Positions 35,437 to 44,286 of a stretch of DNA of 62,845 bases are shown here, piece after piece (positions within the stretch are counted from its first letter, which is position 1; each line of letters opens with the position of its first letter). The translations under genes were made by a program, and so were the position numbers. A model generated the notes under the pieces. It saw only the letters and a program-made list of their open reading frames with translations, was not told the DNA's origin and searched no databases. This DNA comes from Sphingomonas asaccharolytica NBRC 15499 (GTDB lineage Bacteria > Pseudomonadota > Alphaproteobacteria > Sphingomonadales > Sphingomonadaceae): positions 1-62,845 of the forward strand of contig NZ_BCYU01000021.1 in NCBI RefSeq assembly GCF_001598355.1, read 5' to 3'.

Positions 35437-36240
35437 TTACGGAGTCGAGACGGCGGCGTCGGCGGAGGACGCCGCATCCTTCGGCGCCTTGATCTCGAAC
35501 ACGTACGGCCAGTCCTTCCCGGTGACGAACAACCGCCGCTTTTTCGCATCCCAGGCGATGCCGTTGGGCACGTCATTCTCTTCGGTCGCGCCCGACTGGC
35601 GGTGAAGCTCGCTGACGTCGATCCAGCCGATGACATGGCCATCCTGCGGGTCGATCCGCGCGATCAAGTCGGTCAGCCAGATATTGGCAAGGATCTCGCC
35701 ATCGACATATTCGAGTTCGTTGAGCATCCGCACCGGCCGCCCGCCATCGGTCACGGTCAAGTGGCGCTTGACGGTGAAATTGGCGGGATCGACGAAGCGC
35801 AGCACCGAAGATCCGTCGGACATGATCAGCCCGCCTTTGTCGTCGGCGGCGAGCGCCCAGCCCTCACCCTTATATTTGAAGCTGCCGAGCTTCTTAAAAT
35901 CCTTGGCCGACCAGCGAAAACCGACTTGGTTCTTCCACGTCAGGCTGAGGATCGTGCCGTTCCAAGGGGCAATCCCCTCGCCGTAGAGGGGCGGGTCCAC
36001 CGCGACGCGCGCCATCACTTTGCCGTCGCTCAGACGCACCTTGCGGATACCCGACCGGTTGAGCTCGCCGGTGCTCTCGTAGAGATAGCCGTCCTGCCAG
36101 AACAGGCCTTCGGTGAAAGCGCGATTATCGTGCGGGAAGGTCGCGACGATCTGCGCGGACTGCACCGGCACGGATTGCGGTGTCGATCCGACCTGCGGCA
36201 ACAGGCCCAACAGGCCTAGCAAGAGGCCCGTGATCGGCAT
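35437..36240 (-). CDS. glutaminyl-peptide cyclotransferase (bacterial/plant type)
   Basis: 267 residues. The N-terminal [20 protein letters not shown] is a signal peptide or anchor. The rest is a five-bladed beta-propeller typical of plant-type glutaminyl cyclases: NRAFTEGLFWQDGYLYESTG, GEGWALAADDKGGLIMSDGS, LNELEYVDGEILANIWLTD and NGIAWDAKKRRLFVTGKDWP. The enzyme converts N-terminal glutamine to pyroglutamate in exported proteins. The ATG overlaps the dapD stop by one base (TGATG), so the gene is in the operon with the nucleotidase and dapD. A functional link to lysine biosynthesis is not obvious. Confidence 0.9.
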   Translation of the reverse strand: MPITGLLLGLLGLLPQVGSTPQSVPVQSAQIVATFPHDNRAFTEGLFWQDGYLYESTGELNRSGIRKVRLSDGKVMARVAVDPPLYGEGIAPWNGTILSLTWKNQVGFRWSAKDFKKLGSFKYKGEGWALAADDKGGLIMSDGSSVLRFVDPANFTVKRHLTVTDGGRPVRMLNELEYVDGEILANIWLTDLIARIDPQDGHVIGWIDVSELHRQSGATEENDVPNGIAWDAKKRRLFVTGKDWPYVFEIKAPKDAASSADAAVSTP

Positions 36241-37061
36241 CAGTCGCGCAGCAACTCGTTGATGCCGGTCTTCGATCGCGTCTGCTCGTCGACACGCTTG
36301 ACGATGACCGCGCAGTACAAGGCCGGCTTGCCGTCCCCGCCGCCGATCGAGCCCGGCACCACCACCGCATAAGGCGGCACTTCGCCCATCAAGACCTCAC
36401 CGGTCGCGCGGTCGATGACCTTGGTCGACTTGCCGAGATAGACGCCCATCGACAGCACCGCGCCGGCGCCGACGCGCACGCCTTCGGCGACTTCGGAGCG
36501 CGCGCCGATGAAGCAGCCATCGCCGATGATCACCGGATCGGCCTGGAGCGGCTCGAGCACGCCGCCGATCCCGGCGCCGCCCGAAATGTGGACGTTCCGG
36601 CCGATCTGAGCGCAGCTTCCGACCGTAGCCCAGGTGTCCACCATCGTGCCTTCGCCGACATAGGCGCCGATATTGACGAAGCTGGGCATCAGTACCGCAT
36701 TCTTGCCGATGAACGATCCGCGCCGCACCACCGCACCGGGGACAACACGGAAGCCGGCGTCGCGAAAGCGGTTCTCGCCCCAACCGGCGAATTTGGACGG
36801 CACCTTGTCATAGGCCGGCGCGCCCGCCGCACCGCCGTCGATCACCGCATTGTCGTTGAGCCGGAACGACAGCAAAACCGCTTTCTTGAGCCATTGGTTG
36901 ACTGTCCAGCCGTCCGCACCCGGCTCGGCGACACGTGCCTGGCCGCTGTCGAGCAATTCCAGCGCCGCCTCGACCGCATCGCGGACCGCGCCGGTCGTAC
37001 CGGTGCTGATATTCGCCCGGTCTTCCCATGCGGCGTCGATCGTCGCGGGCAGGTCGGTCAT
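36240..37061 (-). CDS. dapD: 2,3,4,5-tetrahydropyridine-2,6-dicarboxylate N-succinyltransferase
   Basis: 273 residues from the ATG at 37061. The left-handed beta-helix hexapeptide repeats are clear ([40 protein letters not shown]), as are [17 protein letters not shown] and the C-terminal [15 protein letters not shown]. It transfers a succinyl group from succinyl-CoA to tetrahydrodipicolinate in the lysine/diaminopimelate pathway. The start overlaps the upstream nucleotidase stop by four bases. It lies in a three-gene operon with that nucleotidase and the cyclotransferase. Confidence 0.97.
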   Translation of the reverse strand: MTDLPATIDAAWEDRANISTGTTGAVRDAVEAALELLDSGQARVAEPGADGWTVNQWLKKAVLLSFRLNDNAVIDGGAAGAPAYDKVPSKFAGWGENRFRDAGFRVVPGAVVRRGSFIGKNAVLMPSFVNIGAYVGEGTMVDTWATVGSCAQIGRNVHISGGAGIGGVLEPLQADPVIIGDGCFIGARSEVAEGVRVGAGAVLSMGVYLGKSTKVIDRATGEVLMGEVPPYAVVVPGSIGGGDGKPALYCAVIVKRVDEQTRSKTGINELLRD

Positions 37062-37723
37062 GCTTCCTCCAAGATGTCGTGCAGCCAATGGGTGATGTCG
37101 CGCGTGGTGAAGTCGACGAAATCGCGCTCGCCCCCTTCGCCCTGTTCGGAGCCGTTGTCGACCCACAAGGTGGTCATGCCGATCTGCTTGGCCGGCTTCA
37201 AATTGCGCGCCATGTCGTCGGCGAACAGGCTTTCCGCGGGATCGAGGCCGTAGGCGTCGCAGAGATGTTGGTATGCCTCCGGTGCGGGCTTCGGGCGATA
37301 GTGCGCGGCGTGCACATCGTGGATCGCCTCGAAACTCTCGCCCAACCCCAGCTTGGACAGGATCTTGCCGGCATAAGGCGCGTCGGCATTGGTGAAGATG
37401 ATCTTGCGTCCCGGCAGCCGTGCGATCGCGGCGGCAAGCGGGGCGTTTTCCTCCAGCACGTCCATCTCGATATCATGGACGTCGGCGAGATATTCGTACG
37501 GATCGACGCCGTGCTCGGCCATCAAACCCGACAGAGTGGTCCCGCGCGTGTGGAAATAGCCCTTCTGGATCTTGTACGCTTCGGCGTGGTCGACTTTGAA
37601 GAAGCGCGCGATGTAATCGGTGATCCGCCGGTCAACTTGCTCGAACAATCGCGCGCCATGCGGATAGAGCGTGTTGTCGAGATCGAAGATCCAGTTCCGG
37701 ACGTGATCGAGCCGCGCGTGCAT
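37058..37723 (-). CDS. pyrimidine 5'-nucleotidase, HAD superfamily
   Basis: 221 residues. HAD motif I is [13 protein letters not shown] (nucleophile and acid Asp), motif II is [12 protein letters not shown], and motif III/IV is [12 protein letters not shown] with [15 protein letters not shown]. This is the SDT1/YjjG-like pyrimidine 5'-nucleotidase subgroup found upstream of dapD in many alphaproteobacteria. It dephosphorylates UMP or CMP in related proteins. It is the first gene of the operon and is divergent from the luciferase-like oxidoreductase gene, about 77 bases apart. Confidence 0.9.
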   Translation of the reverse strand: MHARLDHVRNWIFDLDNTLYPHGARLFEQVDRRITDYIARFFKVDHAEAYKIQKGYFHTRGTTLSGLMAEHGVDPYEYLADVHDIEMDVLEENAPLAAAIARLPGRKIIFTNADAPYAGKILSKLGLGESFEAIHDVHAAHYRPKPAPEAYQHLCDAYGLDPAESLFADDMARNLKPAKQIGMTTLWVDNGSEQGEGGERDFVDFTTRDITHWLHDILEEA

Positions 37724-37800
37724 GCCGCGGCTCTAGGGACGGCGTGCGGCGCGGGCAAGGCGCGCCTTGAGCAATCGCGACGACACACTATCTCCTCGCG

Positions 37801-38799
37801 ATGATCCCCTATTTGCTGCTCGATCTGGTCCCTGTCGTCGAAGGGGGCTCGGTGCCCCAGGCGCTGGCCAATGCCGCCGACATGGCCCGTCATGCCGAGG
37901 CCAATGGCTATCATCGCTATTGGGTGGCCGAGCATCACGGCATGGACGGCATCGCCAGCTCGGCAACAGCGGTGGTGATCGCGCATGTCGGCGCCGCGAC
38001 ATCCACAATCCGCATAGGAGCGGGCGGCATCATGCTTCCCAATCATGCGCCGCTGGTGATCGCCGAGCAGTTCGGCACGCTCGACGCACTGTTTCCCGGC
38101 CGCATCGATCTCGGCCTAGGCCGCGCGCCCGGCAGCGATCAGCGTGTCGCCCGCGCGATCCGACGAGCTCTCGAAACCGATCCCCAGGCCTTCCCGCGCG
38201 ACGTGCTCGAACTGCAGAGCTATTTCGCCGATGATGGCCAAACCGGCATCCGTGCGACGCCAGGCGCCGGGGCGAAGCCGGAATTGTGGATCCTGGGGTC
38301 GAGCCTATTCGGCGCGCAGCTCGCGGCGATGCTTGGGCTGCCTTACGCTTTCGCCTCGCATTTCGCGCCCGACGCACTCGATCAGGCGCTGGAGATTTAC
38401 CGCCGCGATTTCCGCCCCTCGGCGCAGCTCGACCGGCCCTATGCGATGGCCGGATTCAACGTCTTCGCTGCCGATAGCGACGAGGAAGCCGAGTTCCTGG
38501 CGAGCTCGCAGCAGCAAGCGTTCGTCGCGCTGCGCACCGGCAATCCGCGCCAATTGCCACCGCCGGTCGCCGGGTATCGCGACAGCCTGCCGCCGCCCCA
38601 CGCCGCGATCCTCGACCACGTCCTGCAATGCTCGGCAGTGGGTAGCCCAGCGACGGTCGAGCGCGGCATCGCGGCGTTCGTCGAGCGGACCAAGGTCGAC
38701 GAATTGATGGTCGTCAGTTCGATCTACGACGTCGAGGCGCGCCGAAAGAGCGTAGCGATTGCGGCCGAGGTGATGCGCGGCGCGACGGTCGCCGCTTGA
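37801..38799 (+). CDS. LLM-class flavin-dependent oxidoreductase
   Basis: 332 residues, beginning [20 protein letters not shown]. The luciferase-like fold motifs are [40 protein letters not shown] and [17 protein letters not shown]. It matches the MsnO8/YhbW group of flavin-dependent monooxygenases, whose natural substrates are mostly unknown. A TTG-started small membrane protein gene overlaps its stop (TTGA). It has the divergent promoter region shared with the nucleotidase operon. Confidence 0.9.
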   Translation: MIPYLLLDLVPVVEGGSVPQALANAADMARHAEANGYHRYWVAEHHGMDGIASSATAVVIAHVGAATSTIRIGAGGIMLPNHAPLVIAEQFGTLDALFPGRIDLGLGRAPGSDQRVARAIRRALETDPQAFPRDVLELQSYFADDGQTGIRATPGAGAKPELWILGSSLFGAQLAAMLGLPYAFASHFAPDALDQALEIYRRDFRPSAQLDRPYAMAGFNVFAADSDEEAEFLASSQQQAFVALRTGNPRQLPPPVAGYRDSLPPPHAAILDHVLQCSAVGSPATVERGIAAFVERTKVDELMVVSSIYDVEARRKSVAIAAEVMRGATVAA

Positions 38800-39026
38800 C
38801 TGAGTGGATCATCAGCGCGGCCGCGGTAGTGGCGTTCCTGCTGCTGATGCCGGCGATGGTACGCTCGTCGCGCCGATCTCGGCGTGGACGCGGATCGGGT
38901 GCCGCGATCGGCGACGTACTGATGGGTGCATTCGATCCGGCCAAGCAGGCCGCAATCGAGCAAATCCGCAAGCAGAAGGAAATCGGCGACCATGAGCGCG
39001 GTGCCGTGGGCGAAAAACGCGATTAA
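38796..39026 (+). CDS. small single-span membrane protein, hypothetical
   Basis: 76 residues from a TTG start that overlaps the oxidoreductase stop by three bases. The N-terminal helix [19 protein letters not shown] is followed by a basic segment ([13 protein letters not shown]) and a charged helical tail ([20 protein letters not shown]). The gene ends in a four-base overlap with the end of the convergent kinase gene. The frame has the codon character of the neighbourhood and sits in an otherwise empty interval, but no family is recognised. A start further in is possible. Confidence 0.55.
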   Translation: MTEWIISAAAVVAFLLLMPAMVRSSRRSRRGRGSGAAIGDVLMGAFDPAKQAAIEQIRKQKEIGDHERGAVGEKRD

Positions 39027-40672
39027 TTCGCCGCGGGCAGCCTCAGCCGCACCAATAGGCCGCCAAGGTCTTCGCTTTCTTCTAAGCTGACCGTGCCCTC
39101 GTAGATTTCGGCAACATCGCGCACGATCGCCAAGCCCAGCCCCGTCCCGGGCTTGCCGGTATCGAGGCGGACGCCGCGGTCGAAGATGCGGACGCGTTCC
39201 TCCTCGGGGATGCCGACACCGTCATCCTCGACCAGCATCTCGACGAACCCGGCTTGTGCGCCGACCGTGACGAACACGCTGCCCCCGCCATATTTGGCTG
39301 CGTTCTCGATCAGGTTGCCGAGCATTTCATCGAGATCTTGGCGCTCGACATGGACCTGCAAATCGTGCGGGCCGTCGGCATCGATGCGGACATGCGGATA
39401 GAGCCGCGATACCGCGCGCTCGACCGATTCGAGACTGGGCCAGACTTCGGCACGGCTGTGCGCCGATCCACGCCGGCCGACCGCGCGGGCGCGGGCGAGA
39501 TGGTGGTCGACCTGGCGTCGCATCGTCCGCGCCTCGCGCACCACCGTTTCGCCGAGATCCTCGGCCTTGGCGGTCGCGGCGTTCATGATCACCGTCAGCG
39601 GGGTCTTGAGCGCGTGCGCCAGATTGCCGGCATGGCGCCGCGCTTCCTCGGCCTGTTTATCGTTATGCTCGATCAGCGCGTTGAGCTCATCGACCATCGG
39701 CGCGACCTCGGCGGGCATCGCGCCCTCGATCTGCCGCGCCCGGCCGCCGCGCAACCGCGCGATCTCGCCGCGTAACCGGCGCAGCGGACGCAGGCCATAC
39801 CAGGTCTGCAGCCCCGCCAGCACGATCAGCCCGAGCGCGAGTAGCAGGAAGCTTCTGACCAGGGTGCGGCGAAGTGCGTTGATCTGCGCGTCGAGCCCGT
39901 CACGGCTCTGCGCGACCTGGAATCGCCAGCGCACCGGCGAGCCCGGCAATTTGATGTCGCGCTCCACGATCCTCAGCCGCTCGCCGGCGAATTGATCGCT
40001 GTCATAGGTGTGGATTTCGAGGTCGTTATGATCGGTGCCATAGGCAAGGCGGCGATCCCATAGCGACTGCGACGAAAAGGGCTCGCGCCGGCGCGCGCCG
40101 ACCTGCCAGTACAGTCCCGAATAGGGCTCGAGAAAGCGCTGATCGCCCGGCGGCCTGTTGAACACGACTTCGCCATCCGGCCCGATTTCTGCGGAGGTGA
40201 ACAGCGAAGTCAGGACATAATTGAGCTGGTCGTCGAAATTGCGGGTCACCGCACCGGTCAGCACGCGATCAAGCGCGTAGCCGCCGCCGGCGAGCAACAG
40301 GCAAATCCAGATCGCCGCGATGATGATCATACGCCGCCCGAGCGACCCCGTCACCACGGCGCGCGCCGTGTTGGGCGATCGCCGCCACAACACCCATGCC
40401 AGTCGCAGCAATGCCAGTACCGACAAAACGAGCAGGCCGCGCGCGGTCCACACCTGATCGGGACCGAGCAGCAACATAGTCGCCAGCGAACCCGCCCCGA
40501 GCGCGATCAGCGCCGCGATCTCGCTCGGCCGGCGATATTTGCGGACGATCACGCGCCAGCGGGGAATGGTCCGTTCGGCCGGCGCCTCGACGCCGGGATC
40601 GGCCGGCCGAGGCTGCGCCTCTCTCGCCTGGTCCGCCGATGGCACGGCGATCAGATCGCGTCCCTCGGCCAC
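39023..40672 (-). CDS. sensor histidine kinase, PhoQ-like
   Basis: 549 residues. A cytoplasmic N-terminal leader of about 50 residues is followed by two membrane helices (SEIAALIALGAGSLATMLLL, LLVLSVLALLRLAWVLWR), a third (IIIAAIWICLLLAGGGYAL), a periplasmic sensor domain (about 140-265), a fourth helix (FLLLALGLIVLAGLQTWY), and a kinase core with H-box NLAHALKTPLTVI (His about residue 351), N-box GNLIENAAKYGG and the ATP loops DDGVGIPEE and KPGTGLGLAIV. It autophosphorylates and signals to the response regulator encoded 10 bases upstream. The stimulus is unknown; PhoQ relatives sense envelope stress or cations. Confidence 0.92.
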   Translation of the reverse strand: MAEGRDLIAVPSADQAREAQPRPADPGVEAPAERTIPRWRVIVRKYRRPSEIAALIALGAGSLATMLLLGPDQVWTARGLLVLSVLALLRLAWVLWRRSPNTARAVVTGSLGRRMIIIAAIWICLLLAGGGYALDRVLTGAVTRNFDDQLNYVLTSLFTSAEIGPDGEVVFNRPPGDQRFLEPYSGLYWQVGARRREPFSSQSLWDRRLAYGTDHNDLEIHTYDSDQFAGERLRIVERDIKLPGSPVRWRFQVAQSRDGLDAQINALRRTLVRSFLLLALGLIVLAGLQTWYGLRPLRRLRGEIARLRGGRARQIEGAMPAEVAPMVDELNALIEHNDKQAEEARRHAGNLAHALKTPLTVIMNAATAKAEDLGETVVREARTMRRQVDHHLARARAVGRRGSAHSRAEVWPSLESVERAVSRLYPHVRIDADGPHDLQVHVERQDLDEMLGNLIENAAKYGGGSVFVTVGAQAGFVEMLVEDDGVGIPEEERVRIFDRGVRLDTGKPGTGLGLAIVRDVAEIYEGTVSLEESEDLGGLLVRLRLPAAN

Positions 40673-40682
40673 GCGCTATCTA

Positions 40683-41363
40683 CTATTCGGCCCGCGGCGG
40701 GCCGTCGGGATCGTCCAGGCTATAGCCCAGGCCGCGGATCGTGGTGATGACGTCCTGCCCCAATTTCTTGCGGATGCGCGTCACGAACACTTCGATCGTA
40801 TTCGAATCGCGGTCGAAATCCTGATCGTAGATATGCTCGATCAATTCGGTGCGGCTGACGATCTTGCCTTTGTGATGCAGCAGATAGGACAGGAGCTTAT
40901 ATTCCTGCGCGGTCAGCTTCACCGGATCGCCGGCCAAAGTCACCTTGCCCGACCGCGTGTCGAGCCGGACATCGCCCGCGATCAGCTCGGACGAGGCATT
41001 GCCCGAGGCGCGGCGGATAAGCGCGCGCAGGCGAGCGATCAATTCCTCGGTCTGGAACGGCTTGGCGACATAATCGTCGGCGCCGGCGTCGAGCCCGGCC
41101 ACCTTGTCCGACCAGCTGTCGCGCGCGGTCAGCACGAGCACCGGGGTGGTCTTGCCCTGTTTGCGCCAGCGGTCGAGAACGGTCAGCCCGTCGATTTCCG
41201 GCAGGCCGAGATCGAGTACGATCGCGTCGTAATTCTCGGTCTCTCCGAGAAAGAGGCCTTCCTCTCCGTCGCCCGCCGTGTCGACCGCATAGCCCGCCCC
41301 TTCGAGCGTGTTCTGCAGCTGCTGGCGGAGATTGGGTTCGTCCTCGACGATCAGAACGCGCAT
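40683..41363 (-). CDS. OmpR/PhoP-family response regulator
   Basis: 226 residues. The receiver domain has VEDEPNLR and the phosphoacceptor Asp51 in YDAIVLDLGLPEIDGL, with the conserved lysine in YVAKPFQTEEL. The C-terminal winged helix carries LTAQEYKLLSYLLHHKGKIV and the ending VYVTRIRKK-like VFVTRIRKKLGQDVITTIRG. It is a transcription factor that pairs with the histidine kinase encoded just downstream. The spacing between this gene and the small PepSY-like gene upstream (about 40 bases) suggests one operon of three genes. Confidence 0.95.
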   Translation of the reverse strand: MRVLIVEDEPNLRQQLQNTLEGAGYAVDTAGDGEEGLFLGETENYDAIVLDLGLPEIDGLTVLDRWRKQGKTTPVLVLTARDSWSDKVAGLDAGADDYVAKPFQTEELIARLRALIRRASGNASSELIAGDVRLDTRSGKVTLAGDPVKLTAQEYKLLSYLLHHKGKIVSRTELIEHIYDQDFDRDSNTIEVFVTRIRKKLGQDVITTIRGLGYSLDDPDGPPRAE

Positions 41364-41403
41364 TGTGATCCCCTTTGCGCGAGCCCCTTCACGGGCGCTC
41401 GAA

Positions 41404-41712
41404 TTAGCCGGTGCGGCCGATGATCTGGCCCGAACGGCCGTCGACCCTCACCCAGATGACGTTTCCATTGCGCAGGAACTTGAGCGTGTAAATGCCGCTA
41501 TCGGGATCGAGCTCGGGTCCGAGATATTGCGCGCCACGCATCGTCGGCACCACGCGGCGCTCGATTTCGGGCAGCGGCAGCACGCGGCCTTCGCGCCGCG
41601 CTTCCCAGGCGCGTTGCTGGTCGCGCTGGAAATGCGGGTCGACAGCCGGCGGAAATGCCGTCTGTGACATGGTCAAGGCAAGCAACGCGAACATCAACAT
41701 GGCTGGTTGCAT
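41404..41712 (-). CDS. small periplasmic protein, PepSY-like
   Basis: 102 residues from the ATG at 41712; a start at 41745 is also possible, and neither has a good ribosome site. A signal peptide (MQPAMLMFALLALTMSQTAF) is followed by a basic segment and a PepSY-type ending: YTLKFLRNGNVIWVRVDGRS with GQIIGRTG. Proteins of this kind often stand in front of PhoP/PhoQ-type two-component genes and are thought to modulate the sensor from the periplasm. It is the first gene of the putative operon with the response regulator and kinase. The function is inferred from position and fold. Confidence 0.65.
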   Translation of the reverse strand: MQPAMLMFALLALTMSQTAFPPAVDPHFQRDQQRAWEARREGRVLPLPEIERRVVPTMRGAQYLGPELDPDSGIYTLKFLRNGNVIWVRVDGRSGQIIGRTG

Positions 41713-41819
41713 AGAGAGGCGGGCTTGAACACCCTGTGAATGCATCGGTCAGCAATCGACAAGCTTCCACCAAGCAGCCGTTAGCGCGGCAAGGCCGGAT
41801 AGTCCGTAGCTGCCCTATG

Positions 41820-42758
41820 TTATTTGTTCTTGAAATATAGCCTCAGCGGAAGCGCAGCGTCCATGGCGAGACCGGGCGGGAAGCCGGCCGCCAGATGGTC
41901 GATCAATGCTCGCACGGCCGGCGTCAGGCCCCGCCGGGTCGTGAAGACGAGATGTACGATCCCCTGCAGTCCTCGCCACTCGGGCAGGACGCGGACCAAT
42001 CTGCCCGCCTGCAACGCTTCGGCGCAGACATGGTCGGGCAGGATCGCTACGCCGAGACCAGCGATGGCGGCGTTGCGAACGGCTGACATGTCCTCGCAGC
42101 CCAAGCGCGGCTCGATACGCACCATTTGCTTGCGGCCGTCCTGGGCCTCCAGATGCCATTCGAGATCGTCGGCACTATCGTTGGTCGCGAGCGTCGGTAA
42201 TTGCGCGATCTGCTCGATCGTGCCGATCTGGTTCGCAAGTTTTGGACAGGCGACGAGGATGCGCGTCGATCTGCCCAACGACCGCATCGTCAGCGCCGCA
42301 TCGCTGGTGAGTTCTGATCGTACTCTGAGCGCCACGTCCACGCGCTCCGCGATCAGATCGATCGGGCGATCCGTCGCTATGAGTTGAAGCCGCACCTTGG
42401 GATAGCGCAGCAGGAAGGAGGAAATCAGGCTGGACATGGGCTCGATCATGCCGGTTGGGCAACTGAAACGTATCCGACCGTGCGGCTCGGCCTGCACCTG
42501 CGCGACCAAAGTTTCGGCCTGCTCTGCTTCGGCGAGGATCGCCCGGCACCGCTCGTAAAAAGCCAGGCCGGTATCGGTCACACGAAAGCGCCGGCTTGAT
42601 CGCTCGATCAATCGCAGCCCCAACCGCGCCTCAAGTCCGGCGATGCGGCGGCTGAGCTTCGACTTGGGTTCGCGTAGTGCTCGCCCGGCAGCGGCGAACC
42701 CGCCATGCGCCACGACCTCGGCAAAATAGGCATAATCGTTGAGATCGATCCGCATCAT
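41820..42758 (-). CDS. LysR family transcriptional regulator
   Basis: 312 residues. The helix-turn-helix is in YFAEVVAHGGFAAAGRALRE with KSKLSRRIAGLEARLGLRLI, followed by the effector domain (HGRIRFSCPTGMIEPMSSLI, LIATDRPIDLIAERVDVAL, AIAGLGVAILPDHVCAEALQ). It resembles the large subgroup that controls short-chain dehydrogenases or drug/quinone oxidoreductases. It is divergent from the SDR gene at 42868, about 110 bases between starts, and that gene and the NTF2-like gene after it are the likely targets. No LysR box was assigned with confidence. Confidence 0.92.
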   Translation of the reverse strand: MMRIDLNDYAYFAEVVAHGGFAAAGRALREPKSKLSRRIAGLEARLGLRLIERSSRRFRVTDTGLAFYERCRAILAEAEQAETLVAQVQAEPHGRIRFSCPTGMIEPMSSLISSFLLRYPKVRLQLIATDRPIDLIAERVDVALRVRSELTSDAALTMRSLGRSTRILVACPKLANQIGTIEQIAQLPTLATNDSADDLEWHLEAQDGRKQMVRIEPRLGCEDMSAVRNAAIAGLGVAILPDHVCAEALQAGRLVRVLPEWRGLQGIVHLVFTTRRGLTPAVRALIDHLAAGFPPGLAMDAALPLRLYFKNK

Positions 42759-42867
42759 CGTTCCCTTACCAGAACGCTAAGTGCCATAATAGCCGACTAC
42801 AAGCACCATCGTTCACGTTGCATCTATGACCAGGTACGGCGCTCTTGCCGTAAGTCGGAGAAAAACG

Positions 42868-43620
42868 ATGGCGAACAGGTTCGAGAACAAGGTTGTGGTG
42901 GTGACGGGCGGTACGAGCGGTATCGGCCTGGCGACGGCGAAAGCTTTCGCAGCGGAAGGCGCGTCGGTTTTTATTACCGGGCGGCGGCAGGAGGCCCTGG
43001 ATGCGGCGGTCCGCGAAATCGGGAAATCGGTCACCGGCGTGCGCGGCGACATGTCGCAGCTTGCCGACATCGATCGACTTTATGACGCCGTCCAGCAGAA
43101 GCATGCGCAGATCGACATCCTGTTCGCCAATGCCGGCGGCGGCGAGATGGCGCCCCTGGGGACGATCTCGGAAGAGCATTACGAAAAAACCTTCGCGACC
43201 AACGTGAAGGGCGTGCTTTTCACCGTGCAAAAGGCCTTGCCGCTGCTCAAGGACGGCGCGTCGGTGATCCTGACCAGCTCGACAACCAGCATTTCCGGCA
43301 CGCCCGCCTTTAGCGTCTATTCGGCGACCAAGGCCGCGATCCGCAATTTCGCACGCAACTGGATCCTCGATCTCAAGGATCGCCATATCCGGGTGAATGC
43401 GGTCAGCCCGGGCGTCACCGAGACCGCCGGTCTGAACGACCTGTTCGGCGGTGGCGCACAGGCTGAAAGCACCAAGGACTACCTGGCGGGCCTGATCCCG
43501 GCCGGGCGAGTCGGACAACCGGAAGAGATTGCGAAGGCGGTATTGTTCCTTGCTTCGGACGACGCCAGCTTCGTCAACGGCGTCGAACTCTTCGTCGATG
43601 GTGGTCAGGCACAGATCTGA
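42868..43620 (+). CDS. short-chain dehydrogenase/reductase
   Basis: 250 residues from the ATG at 42868, with GGAG upstream. Rossmann motif VVVTGGTSGIGLATAKAFA, ANAGGGEMAP, catalytic YSATKAA (Tyr and Lys) with the serine in ILTSSTTSIS, and the end FLASDDASFVNGVELFVDGG. It is a classical NAD(P)-dependent SDR; the substrate is not evident. It is divergent from a LysR gene, its probable regulator. An NTF2-like gene follows 86 bases later. Confidence 0.92.
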   Translation: MANRFENKVVVVTGGTSGIGLATAKAFAAEGASVFITGRRQEALDAAVREIGKSVTGVRGDMSQLADIDRLYDAVQQKHAQIDILFANAGGGEMAPLGTISEEHYEKTFATNVKGVLFTVQKALPLLKDGASVILTSSTTSISGTPAFSVYSATKAAIRNFARNWILDLKDRHIRVNAVSPGVTETAGLNDLFGGGAQAESTKDYLAGLIPAGRVGQPEEIAKAVLFLASDDASFVNGVELFVDGGQAQI

Positions 43621-43706
43621 CCGCGACCCTCTCTTGGACGTGCGTGGCGCACCGCGACACAGCGCCGCTCACGTCCGAGGCCTTCCTCCTTTCCAAGGAC
43701 CATCCC

Positions 43707-44111
43707 ATGCACCCCGATATTGAAGCCGCGGACCGCATCCGCGAGTTGCTGACGCGCAATCTTCAGGAGGTTTTCGGCGAAGGCGATGCAGTACACCGCC
43801 GCGCCGCGATCGAAGAATTGTGGGCCGAGGACGGCGTCCTTTACGTGCCCCCAGGCCCCGTCGTCGGACACGACGGGATCGATCATTTCGCAGGAATGCT
43901 CCGCGCGACTCACCCCGAATTCGTCTACACGCCGACCGGCGAACCGCAGATTCTCCACAACGCCGGCCGGCTCGGCTGGGGGTCCGGACTGCCCAGCCAC
44001 GCACCCGATTATACGGGCTGGGATGTCATCATCGTGCGCGATGGCCGTATCGCGGCGTTGTATGTCTTTCTCGACGAAATGTCGGAAGAGTTTCGGCGCG
44101 CCAATAGCTGA
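43707..44111 (+). CDS. NTF2-like (SnoaL-type) domain protein
   Basis: 134 residues from the ATG at 43707 preceded by AAGGA. The sequence ADRIRELLTRNLQEVFGEGD, AAIEELWAEDGVLYVPPGPV and VGHDGIDHFAGML is the NTF2-like fold used by isomerases, dehydratases and scaffold proteins. No catalytic residues can be assigned. It is probably cotranscribed with the SDR gene and may handle the same substrate. The 175 bases to the next gene contain nothing recognisable. Confidence 0.75.
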   Translation: MHPDIEAADRIRELLTRNLQEVFGEGDAVHRRAAIEELWAEDGVLYVPPGPVVGHDGIDHFAGMLRATHPEFVYTPTGEPQILHNAGRLGWGSGLPSHAPDYTGWDVIIVRDGRIAALYVFLDEMSEEFRRANS

Positions 44112-44286
44112 GCGACCACTTCCGGCCGGGGTCCGAGAGTCCGTTGATCAACGAGACAGGCCCCGGCTTCGCGATTGCAACCGCGCTTCACTGCGTCGAT
44201 CGCAAACGATGCCAATTCTGCTTTCCTCTTGTCGACAGTCACGCCCCATTGCCCGCCCTCCACGCGCCCTCTAAGTAGCCGCGCGA

